From NCBI GenBank assembly GCA_937898675.1, contig CALEJB010000036.1, forward strand, positions 1 through 64,000: 64,000 nt of DNA. The letters are read 5' to 3'. A program made the translations under genes and the position numbers. Shown one piece after another: positions 1 through 8,273 of this stretch. This DNA is from an uncultured Prevotellaceae bacterium (GTDB lineage: Bacteria; Bacteroidota; Bacteroidia; Bacteroidales; Muribaculaceae). The notes beneath the pieces are model-generated. The model was not told the DNA's origin. It did no database searches and worked only from the letters and a program-made list of their open reading frames with translations. Position 1 is the stretch's first letter, and every line of letters begins with the position of its first letter.

Positions 1-1
1 A

Positions 2-79
2 TCAGTGCTCCAGCACCACATCATGGAAGCCATCGGCTACCGCAACCTCGACCGCTCGTCATGGTCCGGCCAATCATAA
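2..79 (+). CDS. C-terminal end of an unknown protein (cut by window start)
   Basis: One frame is open from the window edge to a TAA at 77-79 and gives about 25 residues ending NLDRSSWSGQS. The composition looks protein-like, but too little is present to name a family. It would lie just upstream of the broken kinase. The kinase frame is also open to the window edge, so which frame is real before position 80 is uncertain. Confidence 0.25.
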   Translation, partial: SVLQHHIMEAIGYRNLDRSSWSGQS

Positions 80-140
80 AACGCGGAATGAAGGAAAAGC
101 GGACATCCGGATACTTGGTGGCACAAGTGACGCAAGCGCA

Positions 141-680
141 TTGAATGACAATGTGTTCACCGAGGTTGAGGTGTTGAATGAAGGCGCATACTGCTGCGTA
201 GCAAAGGCCAAACGGCACGGACAATGGTGGACGCTCAAGTATCTGTCAAAAGATTACGCCAATCAACCATTCTACAAATCCCCGCTGCGCAAGGAGTATG
301 ATGTGCTTTGCCGCCTCAATTATCCTTCAGTGGTCAGAGCAATCTGCATTGAGGATGTAGATGAACTTGGCGAATGCCTGATAATGGAATATGTTCAAGG
401 ACAGACGCTTGATAAATACAAGGCCTCGCGAAGCGAACGACGACGCCTGTGCCTCTTGCTGCTGGACGGTGTGAAGTATATTCACTCACAGCAGATTGTG
501 CATCGTGACCTCAAGCCACAAAACATTATCGTTACCGACAACGGCCACAACCTGAAGATTATCAACTTCGGACTGTCCGACACTGACAATTATGCGGTTC
601 TGAAACAACCTGCCGGAACTCAGACCTATGTCTCTCCCGAGCCACGGGAACCCACCCTTTTCCCCGATTTTTTCGATTAG
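141..680 (+). pseudogene. Truncated serine/threonine protein kinase remnant
   Basis: The product of about 179 residues reads as the N-lobe and catalytic loop of a eukaryotic-type Ser/Thr kinase. A glycine-loop-like LNEGAYCCVAKAK is followed by the hinge MEYVQGQTL, the catalytic loop HRDLKPQN and the activation segment GTQTYVSPE. Two faults are visible. The DFG Asp is Asn (INFG, codon AAC), which should remove the Mg2+ ligand. Similarity stops right after SPE near nt 645, followed by an unrelated tail and a TAG, so the C-lobe is missing. The start is a TTG at 141, and the frame stays open to the window edge, so the true N-terminus may lie upstream. I read it as a decayed gene. The sequence after nt 645 may mark an old deletion or insertion boundary, but no transposon end is recognisable. 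Confidence 0.6.
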
Positions 681-706
681 GGGGGCTTGCTTTCTTGAAA
701 AAACAT

Positions 707-734
707 CCGCAACGCCTGTTGATCGGCATTGCGG
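707..734 (+). other. Imperfect hairpin between kinase remnant and recQ
   Basis: CCGCAACGCC at 707-716 pairs with GGCATTGCGG at 725-734 with one mismatch and an 8-nt loop. No T-run follows directly, so it is a weak terminator candidate. The rest of 681-901 shows no gene. Confidence 0.3.
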
Positions 735-838
735 ACGGTTCATTTACCGCTTTTTAAGTTTTAGCGGACAGCAATAAAATTAATCTCAAATTTGGCAGTT
801 ATCCTTTGACTCTTATCATACTGCAAATTGCATAGCGG

Positions 839-881
839 ATCGCCCTGGAGCCCTGTAAATATGGACTTCGGGGCGATTTTT
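839..881 (+). terminator. Possible rho-independent terminator, + strand
   Basis: ATCGCCC at 839-845 pairs with GGGCGAT at 871-877 and five Ts follow. The loop is long (25 nt). It would stop + strand transcription from the kinase region before it runs against recQ. Confidence 0.4.
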
Positions 882-901
882 GTCACAAAATCAAGTGGCG
901 G

Positions 902-2809
902 CTACGCTTTCCGATAAGTATCGTCGTCGAGGTGGTTGAGGAAGCCTTCGTCGACGAGGAAAGAGACTGCGGCGATGATTTCGTCGCGGGGGAAGGACAG
1001 CGTTTCTAAGAACTCCTCAAGGCGGCGGGGTTTCAGGCCCGCCATGTAGATGATGCCCTGCTGTACGTCGGCCGGCTCGTGGTCGGAACGCTTGCGGCTG
1101 TCAATGCACAGGTCGCAATGGCCGCAACTGTCAGCGCTCTGCTCCCCAAAGTAGTTAAGCAGCATGCGCTCGCGGCATCCGTCGTTGCTATACACATAGC
1201 CGATAGTCGCCTCAACGCGCTCGGTCATGCGCTGACGCAAGTCCTCATAGACAGGACGCGGCAGCAGCACATGCTTGGGCTCCTCGCGGGAAGTGGTGTA
1301 AATGATATAAGGTGTGCGCTTGCGGGGCACATAATGGAGAATGTGCATGCGCGTCAACTCAAGCAACGAATTATAGATGGTCTCTTGGTTCAGGCCAGTT
1401 CGGAAAGCGATTACATCCTCATTGATAAACACATAGTCGGCAAACAGGCCCGTATAAATGCGAAGAATCGCCTGCAACACCTGGTCGGCACCCCGTGTTG
1501 TAGTTTCGAGGTCATAGAGTTCATCCTTATTGGCGAGAATCATCACACGCGACTGGGAGTCCACCTCTTCTACAAACTCGATGTAACCCGCGGCTGTCAG
1601 AATCTTCAGCGCGTTGTGGGTGGGCAGCACCGGCAAATCAAATGTGCGGCAAAAAAGGTTGAAGTTGAAGTCGTAGATGCGCTGAAAGCCCTCGCCTAAC
1701 GACACGCCGAGGAAATTGCCCGCATACTCATAGACCTTTCGAATAAAGGCCTTGTCAGGGAAAGCGTCCGAAATATGGCGCTTGAGCGTTCGTTGGTCGG
1801 TGTGCTTGGCCAGCAACACGGCATAAGCGCGCTTGCCGTCACGGCCCGCACGGCCCGCCTCCTGATAGTATTCCTCGAGCGAGTTGGGGATGTCCACATG
1901 GATAACCACCCGCACGTCAGGCTTGTCAATACCCATGCCGAAGGCATTGGTCGCCACCATTACGCGGCACTCGTTGCCGGTCCACTTGTTCTGCTTGTCC
2001 ACCTTGTCCTCAACATAGAGTCCTGCATGGTAGAAGTCGGCATTGATGCCTGCACGATTGAGTTCATCGCTGATTTGCTTGGTACGCTTACGAGAACGGA
2101 CATAGACAATAGCAGTCCCAGGCACCGAACGGAGGATGTGAATGAGTTCGGCTGTTTTTTCCTCTGTATGGCGGACGACATAAGAGAGATTGCTGCGCGC
2201 AAAACTCATTGAGAGCACATTGGGGGCACTAAAATCAAGGCACCGCTGAATGTCCTCTACCACAACAGGCGTCGCCGTAGCCGTCAGCGCCAACACAGGC
2301 ACTCCGGGAAAGAGCCTGCGCACTTTGGCGATACGCAGAAATGACGGGCGAAAATCGTAGCCCCACTGCGAGATACAATGAGCCTCGTCAACAACAATCA
2401 GTTTGACCCGCATCTGGCGGAGAATGTCAAGAAACCCCTGTGACTGAAGGCGCTCGGGAGAAACATACAAGAACTTGTAGTTGCCATACAGGCATTTCTC
2501 ATACGTTCGCTTCACCTCGGTCATCGTCAATCCTGCATATAGATAGGTCGCCTTGATGTTAAGGCTGCGGAGGCGGTCAACCTGGTCCTTCATCAGCGAA
2601 ATAATGGGCGTGACAACCAAAGCCATGCCGTCAAGTGCCATGGTCGGGACCTGGAATGTAATGGATTTTCCTCCTCCAGTGGGCATCAGCCCCAAGGTAT
2701 CACGGCCGGCTAACACCGACTCAATGATATCTTGTTGAAGCGGCCTGAAAGTGTCGTAGCCCCAATATTTCTTGAGGATATCATGAATTCCCGGGGAAGG
2801 GGTCGGCAT
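902..2809 (-). CDS. recQ: RecQ-family ATP-dependent DNA helicase
   Basis: A 635-residue superfamily 2 3'-5' DNA helicase for recombination and replication-fork repair. Motif 0 is FRPLQ (21-25), the Walker A motif is MPTGGGKS with Lys48, the Walker B box is DEAH (141-144), and motif VI is QEAGRAGRDG (316-325). Four cysteines at 545, 562, 565 and 568 match the RecQ zinc-binding pattern. They lie about 180 residues beyond the helicase core, whereas in E. coli RecQ the zinc module follows the core directly. The C-terminus is a short winged-helix-like segment and I see no HRDC domain. The start codon at 2809 overlaps the end of recJ by 29 nt, so the two are very likely co-transcribed and translationally coupled. 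Confidence 0.92.
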   Translation of the reverse strand: MPTPSPGIHDILKKYWGYDTFRPLQQDIIESVLAGRDTLGLMPTGGGKSITFQVPTMALDGMALVVTPIISLMKDQVDRLRSLNIKATYLYAGLTMTEVKRTYEKCLYGNYKFLYVSPERLQSQGFLDILRQMRVKLIVVDEAHCISQWGYDFRPSFLRIAKVRRLFPGVPVLALTATATPVVVEDIQRCLDFSAPNVLSMSFARSNLSYVVRHTEEKTAELIHILRSVPGTAIVYVRSRKRTKQISDELNRAGINADFYHAGLYVEDKVDKQNKWTGNECRVMVATNAFGMGIDKPDVRVVIHVDIPNSLEEYYQEAGRAGRDGKRAYAVLLAKHTDQRTLKRHISDAFPDKAFIRKVYEYAGNFLGVSLGEGFQRIYDFNFNLFCRTFDLPVLPTHNALKILTAAGYIEFVEEVDSQSRVMILANKDELYDLETTTRGADQVLQAILRIYTGLFADYVFINEDVIAFRTGLNQETIYNSLLELTRMHILHYVPRKRTPYIIYTTSREEPKHVLLPRPVYEDLRQRMTERVEATIGYVYSNDGCRERMLLNYFGEQSADSCGHCDLCIDSRKRSDHEPADVQQGIIYMAGLKPRRLEEFLETLSFPRDEIIAAVSFLVDEGFLNHLDDDTYRKA

Positions 2810-4538
2810 CGTCGTGGAGTTTTATGGCCTTTACCATAAGCTGCACATTAGTTGTTGAACGGTGGCGTGTTTCCTCGATTGTGTAACAGATGTCAATGGC
2901 CTTGCCCGCCTTGAGGTCATCGTTGTAACGCGCCATGCCAAAGGCGATGGCATTGTTCATCGTGTTGCCGTCCTCATCAACCAAATCAAGCTTGATGTGT
3001 TCCATCCTCTTGCCCACAACCTTGCTTGTGCCCGCATCATATACCTTGCGCGTGATGAACATCGGCTTGCTGTTGCCCGGGCCATACGGATTGAGCATGC
3101 GCAGGTAGCGCAACAGGGAACCATTGATGTCTGTGAACTTGAGTTCACAATCAATGTCCATGGCCGGCGTCACTTGCTCGTCGTGGATGTGCTCCTCGAC
3201 ATAGGCGGTGAGGCGACGGCGGAACTCGGGAATGTTCTCTTCCTTGATAGAAAGACCTACTGCATTTGTATGGCCGCCAAAGGTTTCAAGCAAATCACGA
3301 CACGACTTGATGGCAGCATATACATCAAAGCCGCGCACCGAACGGGATGAACCTGTCGCGATGCCGTCGGCATAATAGGTCAAAACAACCGATGGGCGGA
3401 AATACAACTCAGCCAACCTTGCGGCCACAATGCCTATGACGCCCTTGTGCCAGTTGCGGTCGTAGATAACGATAGGCTTCTTGCCGTCAAGCACTTGGGC
3501 GTGGCTTTCGATAATCTCATTAGCCTCGATAGTCACCTGGCTGTCAAGCTCTTTACGGTCATTGTTGTATTGGTCAATGCGCTTGGAAATCTCCATTGCC
3601 GTCTGGCTGTTGCGCGCCACCAGCAACTCGACAGACTCTTGGCCGGACTCCATGCGGCCCGAAGCGTTGATGCGCGGACCAATCTTGAAAATAATGTCGT
3701 TAATGGTCAGTTCATGGCGGTTGAGCCCGCATGTGCGGATGATGCTGCGCAGACCCACATTGGGATTATTGTTCAGACGGTGAAGACCATAGAACATCAT
3801 CACCCGGTTCTCTCCAGTAAGGGGTACAATGTCGGCTGCGATACTTACAGCAACGAGGTCCAACAATGCTTCAAGGTTATACATCGTCCCCAAACCGTTG
3901 CTGATAGAGAACGCCTGCATGAACTTAAAGCCCACGCCACAGCCCGACAGACCCTTATAGGGATAGGTGTCATCAGCAAGTTTAGGATTGAGTATCGCCG
4001 CTGCATCGGGCAACTCATCGTCGGGCACATGATGGTCGCAAACGATGAAGTCTATGCCCTTTTTCTTGGCATAGGCAATCTCGTCAATCGCCTTGATACC
4101 GCAATCAAGCACAATGACCAACTTCACGCCAATCGATGCTGCATAGTCAATGCTTTGCAGCGATATGCCATATCCGTCATCGTCACGAGTCGGGATATAG
4201 TACACCAGATCGGAGTAGATGTTTTGAAGATACTTATAGACAAGCGCTACTGCCGTGGTTCCATCCACGTCGTAGTCGCCAAACACCATAATCTTCTCTT
4301 TCGCCCCTAACGCCATGTTCAAACGAGCGACTGCCTTGTCCATGTTTTTCATCATGAACGGATCGTGCAGTTGTTGGAGTGACGGGTAGAGGAAGTCGTG
4401 GACGGCATCCGCGCTCCGTAAGCCCCTGAGCACCAACAACCGAGCAATCTGGGGGCAATTGGGGAACTGGGCCACCAACTGCTCCTCGGCAATGCGTTCT
4501 TCGGATGTTAGAGGTAAGTAATTCCATTTACTTATCAT
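2781..4538 (-). CDS. recJ: Single-stranded-DNA-specific exonuclease RecJ
   Basis: A 585-residue 5'-3' ssDNA exonuclease of the DHH phosphoesterase family, acting in RecF-pathway repair and mismatch repair. The metal-binding motifs are DYDVDG (88-93), DCG (145-147) and DHH (168-170), and the C-terminal DHHA1 segment carries GGHTNAVG. Length is normal for RecJ. It is the first gene of a recJ-recQ pair, and the 29-nt overlap with recQ fits a shared role in processing DNA ends. Confidence 0.93.
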   Translation of the reverse strand: MISKWNYLPLTSEERIAEEQLVAQFPNCPQIARLLVLRGLRSADAVHDFLYPSLQQLHDPFMMKNMDKAVARLNMALGAKEKIMVFGDYDVDGTTAVALVYKYLQNIYSDLVYYIPTRDDDGYGISLQSIDYAASIGVKLVIVLDCGIKAIDEIAYAKKKGIDFIVCDHHVPDDELPDAAAILNPKLADDTYPYKGLSGCGVGFKFMQAFSISNGLGTMYNLEALLDLVAVSIAADIVPLTGENRVMMFYGLHRLNNNPNVGLRSIIRTCGLNRHELTINDIIFKIGPRINASGRMESGQESVELLVARNSQTAMEISKRIDQYNNDRKELDSQVTIEANEIIESHAQVLDGKKPIVIYDRNWHKGVIGIVAARLAELYFRPSVVLTYYADGIATGSSRSVRGFDVYAAIKSCRDLLETFGGHTNAVGLSIKEENIPEFRRRLTAYVEEHIHDEQVTPAMDIDCELKFTDINGSLLRYLRMLNPYGPGNSKPMFITRKVYDAGTSKVVGKRMEHIKLDLVDEDGNTMNNAIAFGMARYNDDLKAGKAIDICYTIEETRHRSTTNVQLMVKAIKLHDDADPFPGNS

Positions 4539-4625
4539 TTATGTTATTTTTTTAATATGCAATGTCAGGGGCTCACCGCAACCGTGCAATGAGCAAGTGG
4601 AGAGATTGTAACAAAATAATGGAAA

Positions 4626-4694
4626 TCAGCGCTTTGCCAACCAGTTTTTAATAAGCCGCCACATGAGGATGCCACCAGTTGGACGCTTTTCCAC
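4626..4694 (-). CDS. Possible 22-residue leader peptide upstream of recJ
   Basis: A GTG-started frame of 22 codons encodes a short basic, Trp-rich amphipathic peptide (ends WRLIKNWLAKR). It begins about 12 nt after a -7 promoter element, so translation would start almost at the 5' end of the transcript. It lies about 90 nt before recJ. A chance frame cannot be excluded, and the product resembles nothing I can name. Confidence 0.25.
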   Translation of the reverse strand: MEKRPTGGILMWRLIKNWLAKR

Positions 4695-4705
4695 TTTTAA
4701 TTGTA

Positions 4706-4713
4706 CAAAATTA
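4706..4713 (-). promoter_or_regulatory. Bacteroidetes -7 element upstream of recJ
   Basis: The - strand reads TAATTTTG, a match to TAnnTTTG. A transcript would run through the possible leader peptide into recJ with a leader of roughly 160 nt. No clear -33 TTTG was found. Confidence 0.4.
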
Positions 4714-4900
4714 CTATGAATAATGAGTAATTGCAAAGGAAATCCCACGAAATTCACCAACATTAACAGACATTGTGAATATTTAGCAGATATTGTAATG
4801 GCACGACACGCAATCGTCCATACTGGACGCGAGCCCAGAACCTCCCGCCATGGCCCAACCGCAAAACATGACACACCGGTGGCGCGTGCCAAAACATAGC

Positions 4901-4941
4901 AAAAAAAAATCACCCGATTGGTTGATAAGCCAATCGGGTGA
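4901..4941 (-). terminator. Strong intrinsic terminator after tRNA-Cys
   Basis: A perfect 12-bp inverted repeat (4910-4921 with 4930-4941, 8-nt loop) is followed on the - strand by nine Ts. It ends the tRNA-Cys transcript. Confidence 0.9.
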
Positions 4942-4951
4942 TATAACACTG

Positions 4952-5023
4952 AGGTCACTAGCGGATTCGAACCGCTGTGCCCGGTTTTGCAGACCGGTGA
5001 CTAAACCACTCATCCAAGCGACC
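4952..5023 (-). tRNA. tRNA-Cys (GCA)
   Basis: Read on the - strand, the acceptor stem GGTCGCT/AGTGACC (one G-T pair) closes a cloverleaf. The anticodon arm is CCGGT-CTGCAAA-ACCGG, giving anticodon GCA, and the T arm is GCGG-TTCGAAT-CCGC. The 3' CCA is not encoded and would be added after transcription. A promoter lies just upstream and a perfect terminator just downstream, so it is a single-gene transcription unit. Confidence 0.95.
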
Positions 5024-5041
5024 TTGTTGCGTTTAGCGGTG

Positions 5042-5073
5042 CAAATGTACTGCTAATTTTCGACCTGTGCAAC
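5042..5073 (-). promoter_or_regulatory. Promoter of tRNA-Cys
   Basis: The - strand shows GTTG, then 20 nt, then TACATTTG (5042-5049), fitting the Bacteroidetes -33/-7 arrangement. The -7 element ends about 18 nt before the tRNA. It overlaps the last codons of the upstream small membrane protein gene. Confidence 0.6.
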
Positions 5074-5259
5074 TTTATCATCACATTTTTTTGCAGAATT
5101 TTTCTCCGGCTTCTGGCAAAAATCCTGCAATTTGCAACCAGCACAGGCTGTTAGGGCAGTTTTGCGGCTTTTTGAGGCCCAGACGAAAGACCTGACCGCC
5201 GCAAAAACGGCAAAGCCAACAATAATTCCTGCAATAATGTATTGGATCCATTCACCCAT
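5053..5259 (-). CDS. Small Cys-rich membrane protein, FeoB-associated type
   Basis: The product has 68 residues. One membrane helix (about residues 6-27) is followed by a basic stretch and a cysteine cluster CAGCKLQDFC. This layout resembles the small FeoB-associated Cys-rich proteins that sit beside ferrous iron transporters. No feo gene is present in the window, so a link to iron uptake is only inferred from the shape. It lies 16 nt after topB on the same strand and may be its last co-transcribed gene. Confidence 0.6.
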   Translation of the reverse strand: MGEWIQYIIAGIIVGFAVFAAVRSFVWASKSRKTALTACAGCKLQDFCQKPEKNSAKKCDDKVAQVEN

Positions 5260-5275
5260 TATATAATTCTTTACT

Positions 5276-7345
5276 TTAATCTTTCTGCTTAAAATTCTTG
5301 TTTACCAAAGTTTTGAGCCTTGATGGCTTGGAATCTTCTGGGTACTGTTCAAACGGCAAGACGGTGTGACATCCGTTCTTGAATTCGCTGCACCCAAAGC
5401 CAGTCCTCCCCTTCACCAAATGCCCCTTACCGCAAACGGGGCACGCTATGTCCTCATACTTTGTCACACGAGGGGCACGCCGCTTTTTGGGAGAGCCCGC
5501 AGCGGGCGGCTTGGGTTTCTTGGGGTCATTTTTCTCAACAACAATGTTGCCGCTGTTGTTGTCACGCAGCACGTTGAGCACCACCTCGTTAATCATCTGC
5601 TTGAGTTCTTCGATGAACTGCTGCGCCGTGTATTCGCCCCGTTCGATTTTGCGCAGTTTATTCTCCCATTGGCCAGTGAGTTCGGCGCTTTTCAACAGCG
5701 GTTCGCAGATGGTGTCGATTAGCTGAATGCCCGCCATGGTGGGCGCCAACGACTTGCGGTCCTTGCGGATGTAGCGGCGCTTGAACAACGTCTCGATGAT
5801 GGCGGCGCGCGTTGACGGGCGGCCGATGCCATTCTCCTTCATTGCGTCACGCAGCGCTTCGTCATCAACCGTCTTGCCGGCAGTTTCCATCGCACGCAGC
5901 AAAGTGCCCTCGGTGTAAGGCTTTGGCGGCTTGGTTGTGCGTTTAAGCAACGACGGCTCGTGCGGCCCGCTCTCGCCTTTCTCGAAGTGCGGCATCACGC
6001 CATTGTCATCATCGCCGGCCTGAGCATCATCTTCCCCACCCTTGTCGGCGGTCTTATTATATAATGTGCGCCAGCCGGGTTTGAGTATTTCCTTGCCTGT
6101 GGCCTTGAAGCCATACTCGCCCACAGCGGCCATAACAGTTGTCGTATTAAACTCACAATCTGGATAAAACGCAGCGATGAACCTGATGGCAATCAAGTGA
6201 TAGACGCGCTTCTCCTCCTGCGTCAACGGCACCCCTGCGGGATCCACATTGGTCGGTATAATTGCATGGTGGTCAGTCACCTTGCTGTTGTCGAATACCT
6301 TTTTGCTCTTGGGGAACTTGGGCAATTCCAGCAAAGGCGCGGTCAGGTTAGCATAAGGCCGCATCGCCTGCATGATGCCGGGCACCTGCTTGTAAATGTC
6401 GTCGGTCAGGTAAGTTGTATCGACACGGGGATAGGTCGTCACCTTTTTCTCATACAGCGACTGGATGGTCTTGAGCGTGTCGTCGGCGCTCATACCAAAA
6501 TTTTTGTTGCACTCGACCTGCAAACTGGTCAAATCGAACAGGCGAGGCGGCGCCTCATGGCCTTTTTTCGTCTCAACCGAGGTCACCGTCAAGGGCAAAG
6601 ACTTGATATTCTCCACAATAGCGCTCGCCTCGCCCTCGGTCTTAAAGCGGCCGCGAGTGCTGTTGAACGTCACGCCGCGGTAGTTGGTTTTCAGCTCCCA
6701 ATAGTCTTCAGGCACAAAATTGTCAATCTCGCGCTGGCGCGCTACAATCATGGCCAAAGTCGGCGTCTGCACGCGGCCCACCGACAACACACCGCTTGCA
6801 TTGGAATATTTGATGGTGTAGAGCCGCGTGGCGTTCATGCCAAGAATCCAGTCGCCAATGGCGCGCGACAAGCCAGCAAAGTACAAGTTGTCAAATTCGC
6901 TTGACGGACGCAATTCCTTAAAACCCTTGCGGATGCTCTCGTCGGTCAACGAAGAAATCCACAGACGGGACACGGGCTTGTTGCAAGCCGCCTTTTGATA
7001 CACCCATCGCTGAATGAGTTCACCCTCCTGGCCAGCATCACCGCAGTTAACCACCTCATCGGCGACGGCAATAAGGCTCTTAATAACATTGAATTGTTTT
7101 TCAATGCCTTTGTCGCTCTTGAGCTTGATGCCAAACCGAGGCGGAATCATGGGAAGCTGGGCAAGACTCCAACGCTTCCAGGCGTCGGTGTAGTCGTTGG
7201 GTTCCTTGAGCTCGCACAAGTGGCCGAAAGTCCATGTCACCTGATAGCCATTACCTTCATAATAGCCATCGCGCTGAGTGCTTGCACCAAGCAGGCGGGC
7301 AATATCGCGCGCAACACTCGGTTTCTCGGTAACACACACCTTCAT
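5276..7345 (-). CDS. topB: DNA topoisomerase III
   Basis: A 689-residue type IA topoisomerase that passes and decatenates single DNA strands. The Toprim domain begins with EKPSVA (7-12) and carries the acidic CGDAGQEGE (101-109). SVGRVQTPTLAMI (188-200) is a conserved core motif, and the catalytic tyrosine is Y305 in TTYPRVDT. The C-terminus holds one four-Cys zinc module (CPVCG ... CSEFKNGC). Length is typical. It often works with RecQ, whose gene is a few kb away, though nothing here shows co-expression. Confidence 0.93.
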   Translation of the reverse strand: MKVCVTEKPSVARDIARLLGASTQRDGYYEGNGYQVTWTFGHLCELKEPNDYTDAWKRWSLAQLPMIPPRFGIKLKSDKGIEKQFNVIKSLIAVADEVVNCGDAGQEGELIQRWVYQKAACNKPVSRLWISSLTDESIRKGFKELRPSSEFDNLYFAGLSRAIGDWILGMNATRLYTIKYSNASGVLSVGRVQTPTLAMIVARQREIDNFVPEDYWELKTNYRGVTFNSTRGRFKTEGEASAIVENIKSLPLTVTSVETKKGHEAPPRLFDLTSLQVECNKNFGMSADDTLKTIQSLYEKKVTTYPRVDTTYLTDDIYKQVPGIMQAMRPYANLTAPLLELPKFPKSKKVFDNSKVTDHHAIIPTNVDPAGVPLTQEEKRVYHLIAIRFIAAFYPDCEFNTTTVMAAVGEYGFKATGKEILKPGWRTLYNKTADKGGEDDAQAGDDDNGVMPHFEKGESGPHEPSLLKRTTKPPKPYTEGTLLRAMETAGKTVDDEALRDAMKENGIGRPSTRAAIIETLFKRRYIRKDRKSLAPTMAGIQLIDTICEPLLKSAELTGQWENKLRKIERGEYTAQQFIEELKQMINEVVLNVLRDNNSGNIVVEKNDPKKPKPPAAGSPKKRRAPRVTKYEDIACPVCGKGHLVKGRTGFGCSEFKNGCHTVLPFEQYPEDSKPSRLKTLVNKNFKQKD

Positions 7346-7415
7346 AAAGCAATAATTATAAAGTGATTGTTTAAGAAATTGCAGTTATATAATGTATTAC
7401 TTTAATAGTAGACGC

Positions 7416-8213
7416 TTATTCGCCAAGTTTCAAGCGCTTTGCCTCATTCCACAGCGCATCCATTTCATCCAGCGTCATTTCATTGATGCGACGGCCTTGT
7501 CCGGCTGCTTTTTGCTCAATATAATTGAAGCGGGCGATGAATTTGCGGTTGGTGCGTTCAAGGGCATTGTCGGGCCGCACATCATAAAGACGGGCGGCAT
7601 TGACAAGCGAGAAGAACAAGTCGCCAAACTCCTTTTCTTTATCAACGCTGCTATCGTTGCGGAGTTCGGCCTCCACCTCGTTGAGTTCCTCCTTGACCTT
7701 GTCCCAGACATCCTCGCGCCGCTGCCAGTCAAAGCCCACATTGGCGGCCTTTTCCTGCACGCGCTCGGCCTTGATGAGCGACGGCAGGCTGCGGGGCACA
7801 CCGCTGAGCACCATCTTATTGCCGTCTTTCTCCTTCATTTTGAGCACTTCCCAATTTTGCAGCACCTGGGCTGCGCTGTCGGCCTTCTCCTCACCGAAGA
7901 CGTGCGGATGACGGTAGATGAGTTTCTCGCTCAACGCATCGCACACATCGGCGATGTCAAATTTGGATTTCTCGTCACCGATTTTGGCATAAAACACCAC
8001 ATGCAAAAGCACATCACCCAGCTCTTTGCGGATTTTGTCATCATCCTCGGCCATGATGGCATCGGCAAGTTCCATGGTTTCCTCAATGGTGTTGGGACGC
8101 AGGCTCTCGTTGGTCTGCACTCGGTCCCAGGGACATTTCACGCGCAACTCGTCAAGGATGTCGAGCAAGCGTCCAAAGGCCTCCAATTTCTTTTCTCTGC
8201 TGTTGTTAGGCAT
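7416..8213 (-). CDS. mazG: Nucleoside triphosphate pyrophosphohydrolase MazG
   Basis: A 265-residue house-cleaning NTP pyrophosphohydrolase that removes non-canonical or excess nucleotides. The first MazG domain has CPWDRVQTNESLRPNTIEE with the metal-binding EETME (44-48) and KELGD (63-67). A second, weaker copy follows around residues 160-200. Length equals the two-domain enterobacterial form. It has its own promoter element upstream. Confidence 0.92.
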   Translation of the reverse strand: MPNNSREKKLEAFGRLLDILDELRVKCPWDRVQTNESLRPNTIEETMELADAIMAEDDDKIRKELGDVLLHVVFYAKIGDEKSKFDIADVCDALSEKLIYRHPHVFGEEKADSAAQVLQNWEVLKMKEKDGNKMVLSGVPRSLPSLIKAERVQEKAANVGFDWQRREDVWDKVKEELNEVEAELRNDSSVDKEKEFGDLFFSLVNAARLYDVRPDNALERTNRKFIARFNYIEQKAAGQGRRINEMTLDEMDALWNEAKRLKLGE

Positions 8214-8245
8214 ATCGTTTTGTGAATTTTTACTGTCTCGTTCTG

Positions 8246-8253
8246 CAAAGGTA
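8246..8253 (-). promoter_or_regulatory. -7 element of the mazG promoter
   Basis: The - strand reads TACCTTTG, matching TAnnTTTG, about 33 nt before the mazG start codon. It sits between mazG and the end of the upstream membrane/lipoprotein fusion gene. Confidence 0.55.
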
Positions 8254-8273
8254 ATGCTTTTTTGCCAATTGGC

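Larger units (their letters stand above)
4539..4900. other. Gene-poor leader region upstream of recJ
   Basis: This stretch of about 360 bp between recJ and the tRNA-Cys terminator has no convincing gene of normal size. On the - strand it holds a TAnnTTTG promoter element and a possible 22-codon reading frame, described separately. Nothing else stands out. Confidence 0.5.

Noticed and set aside
4626..4958. 110-residue - strand frame running into tRNA-Cys
   Set aside because: It includes the terminator stem and starts next to the tRNA. Only its last 22 codons could be a real peptide.
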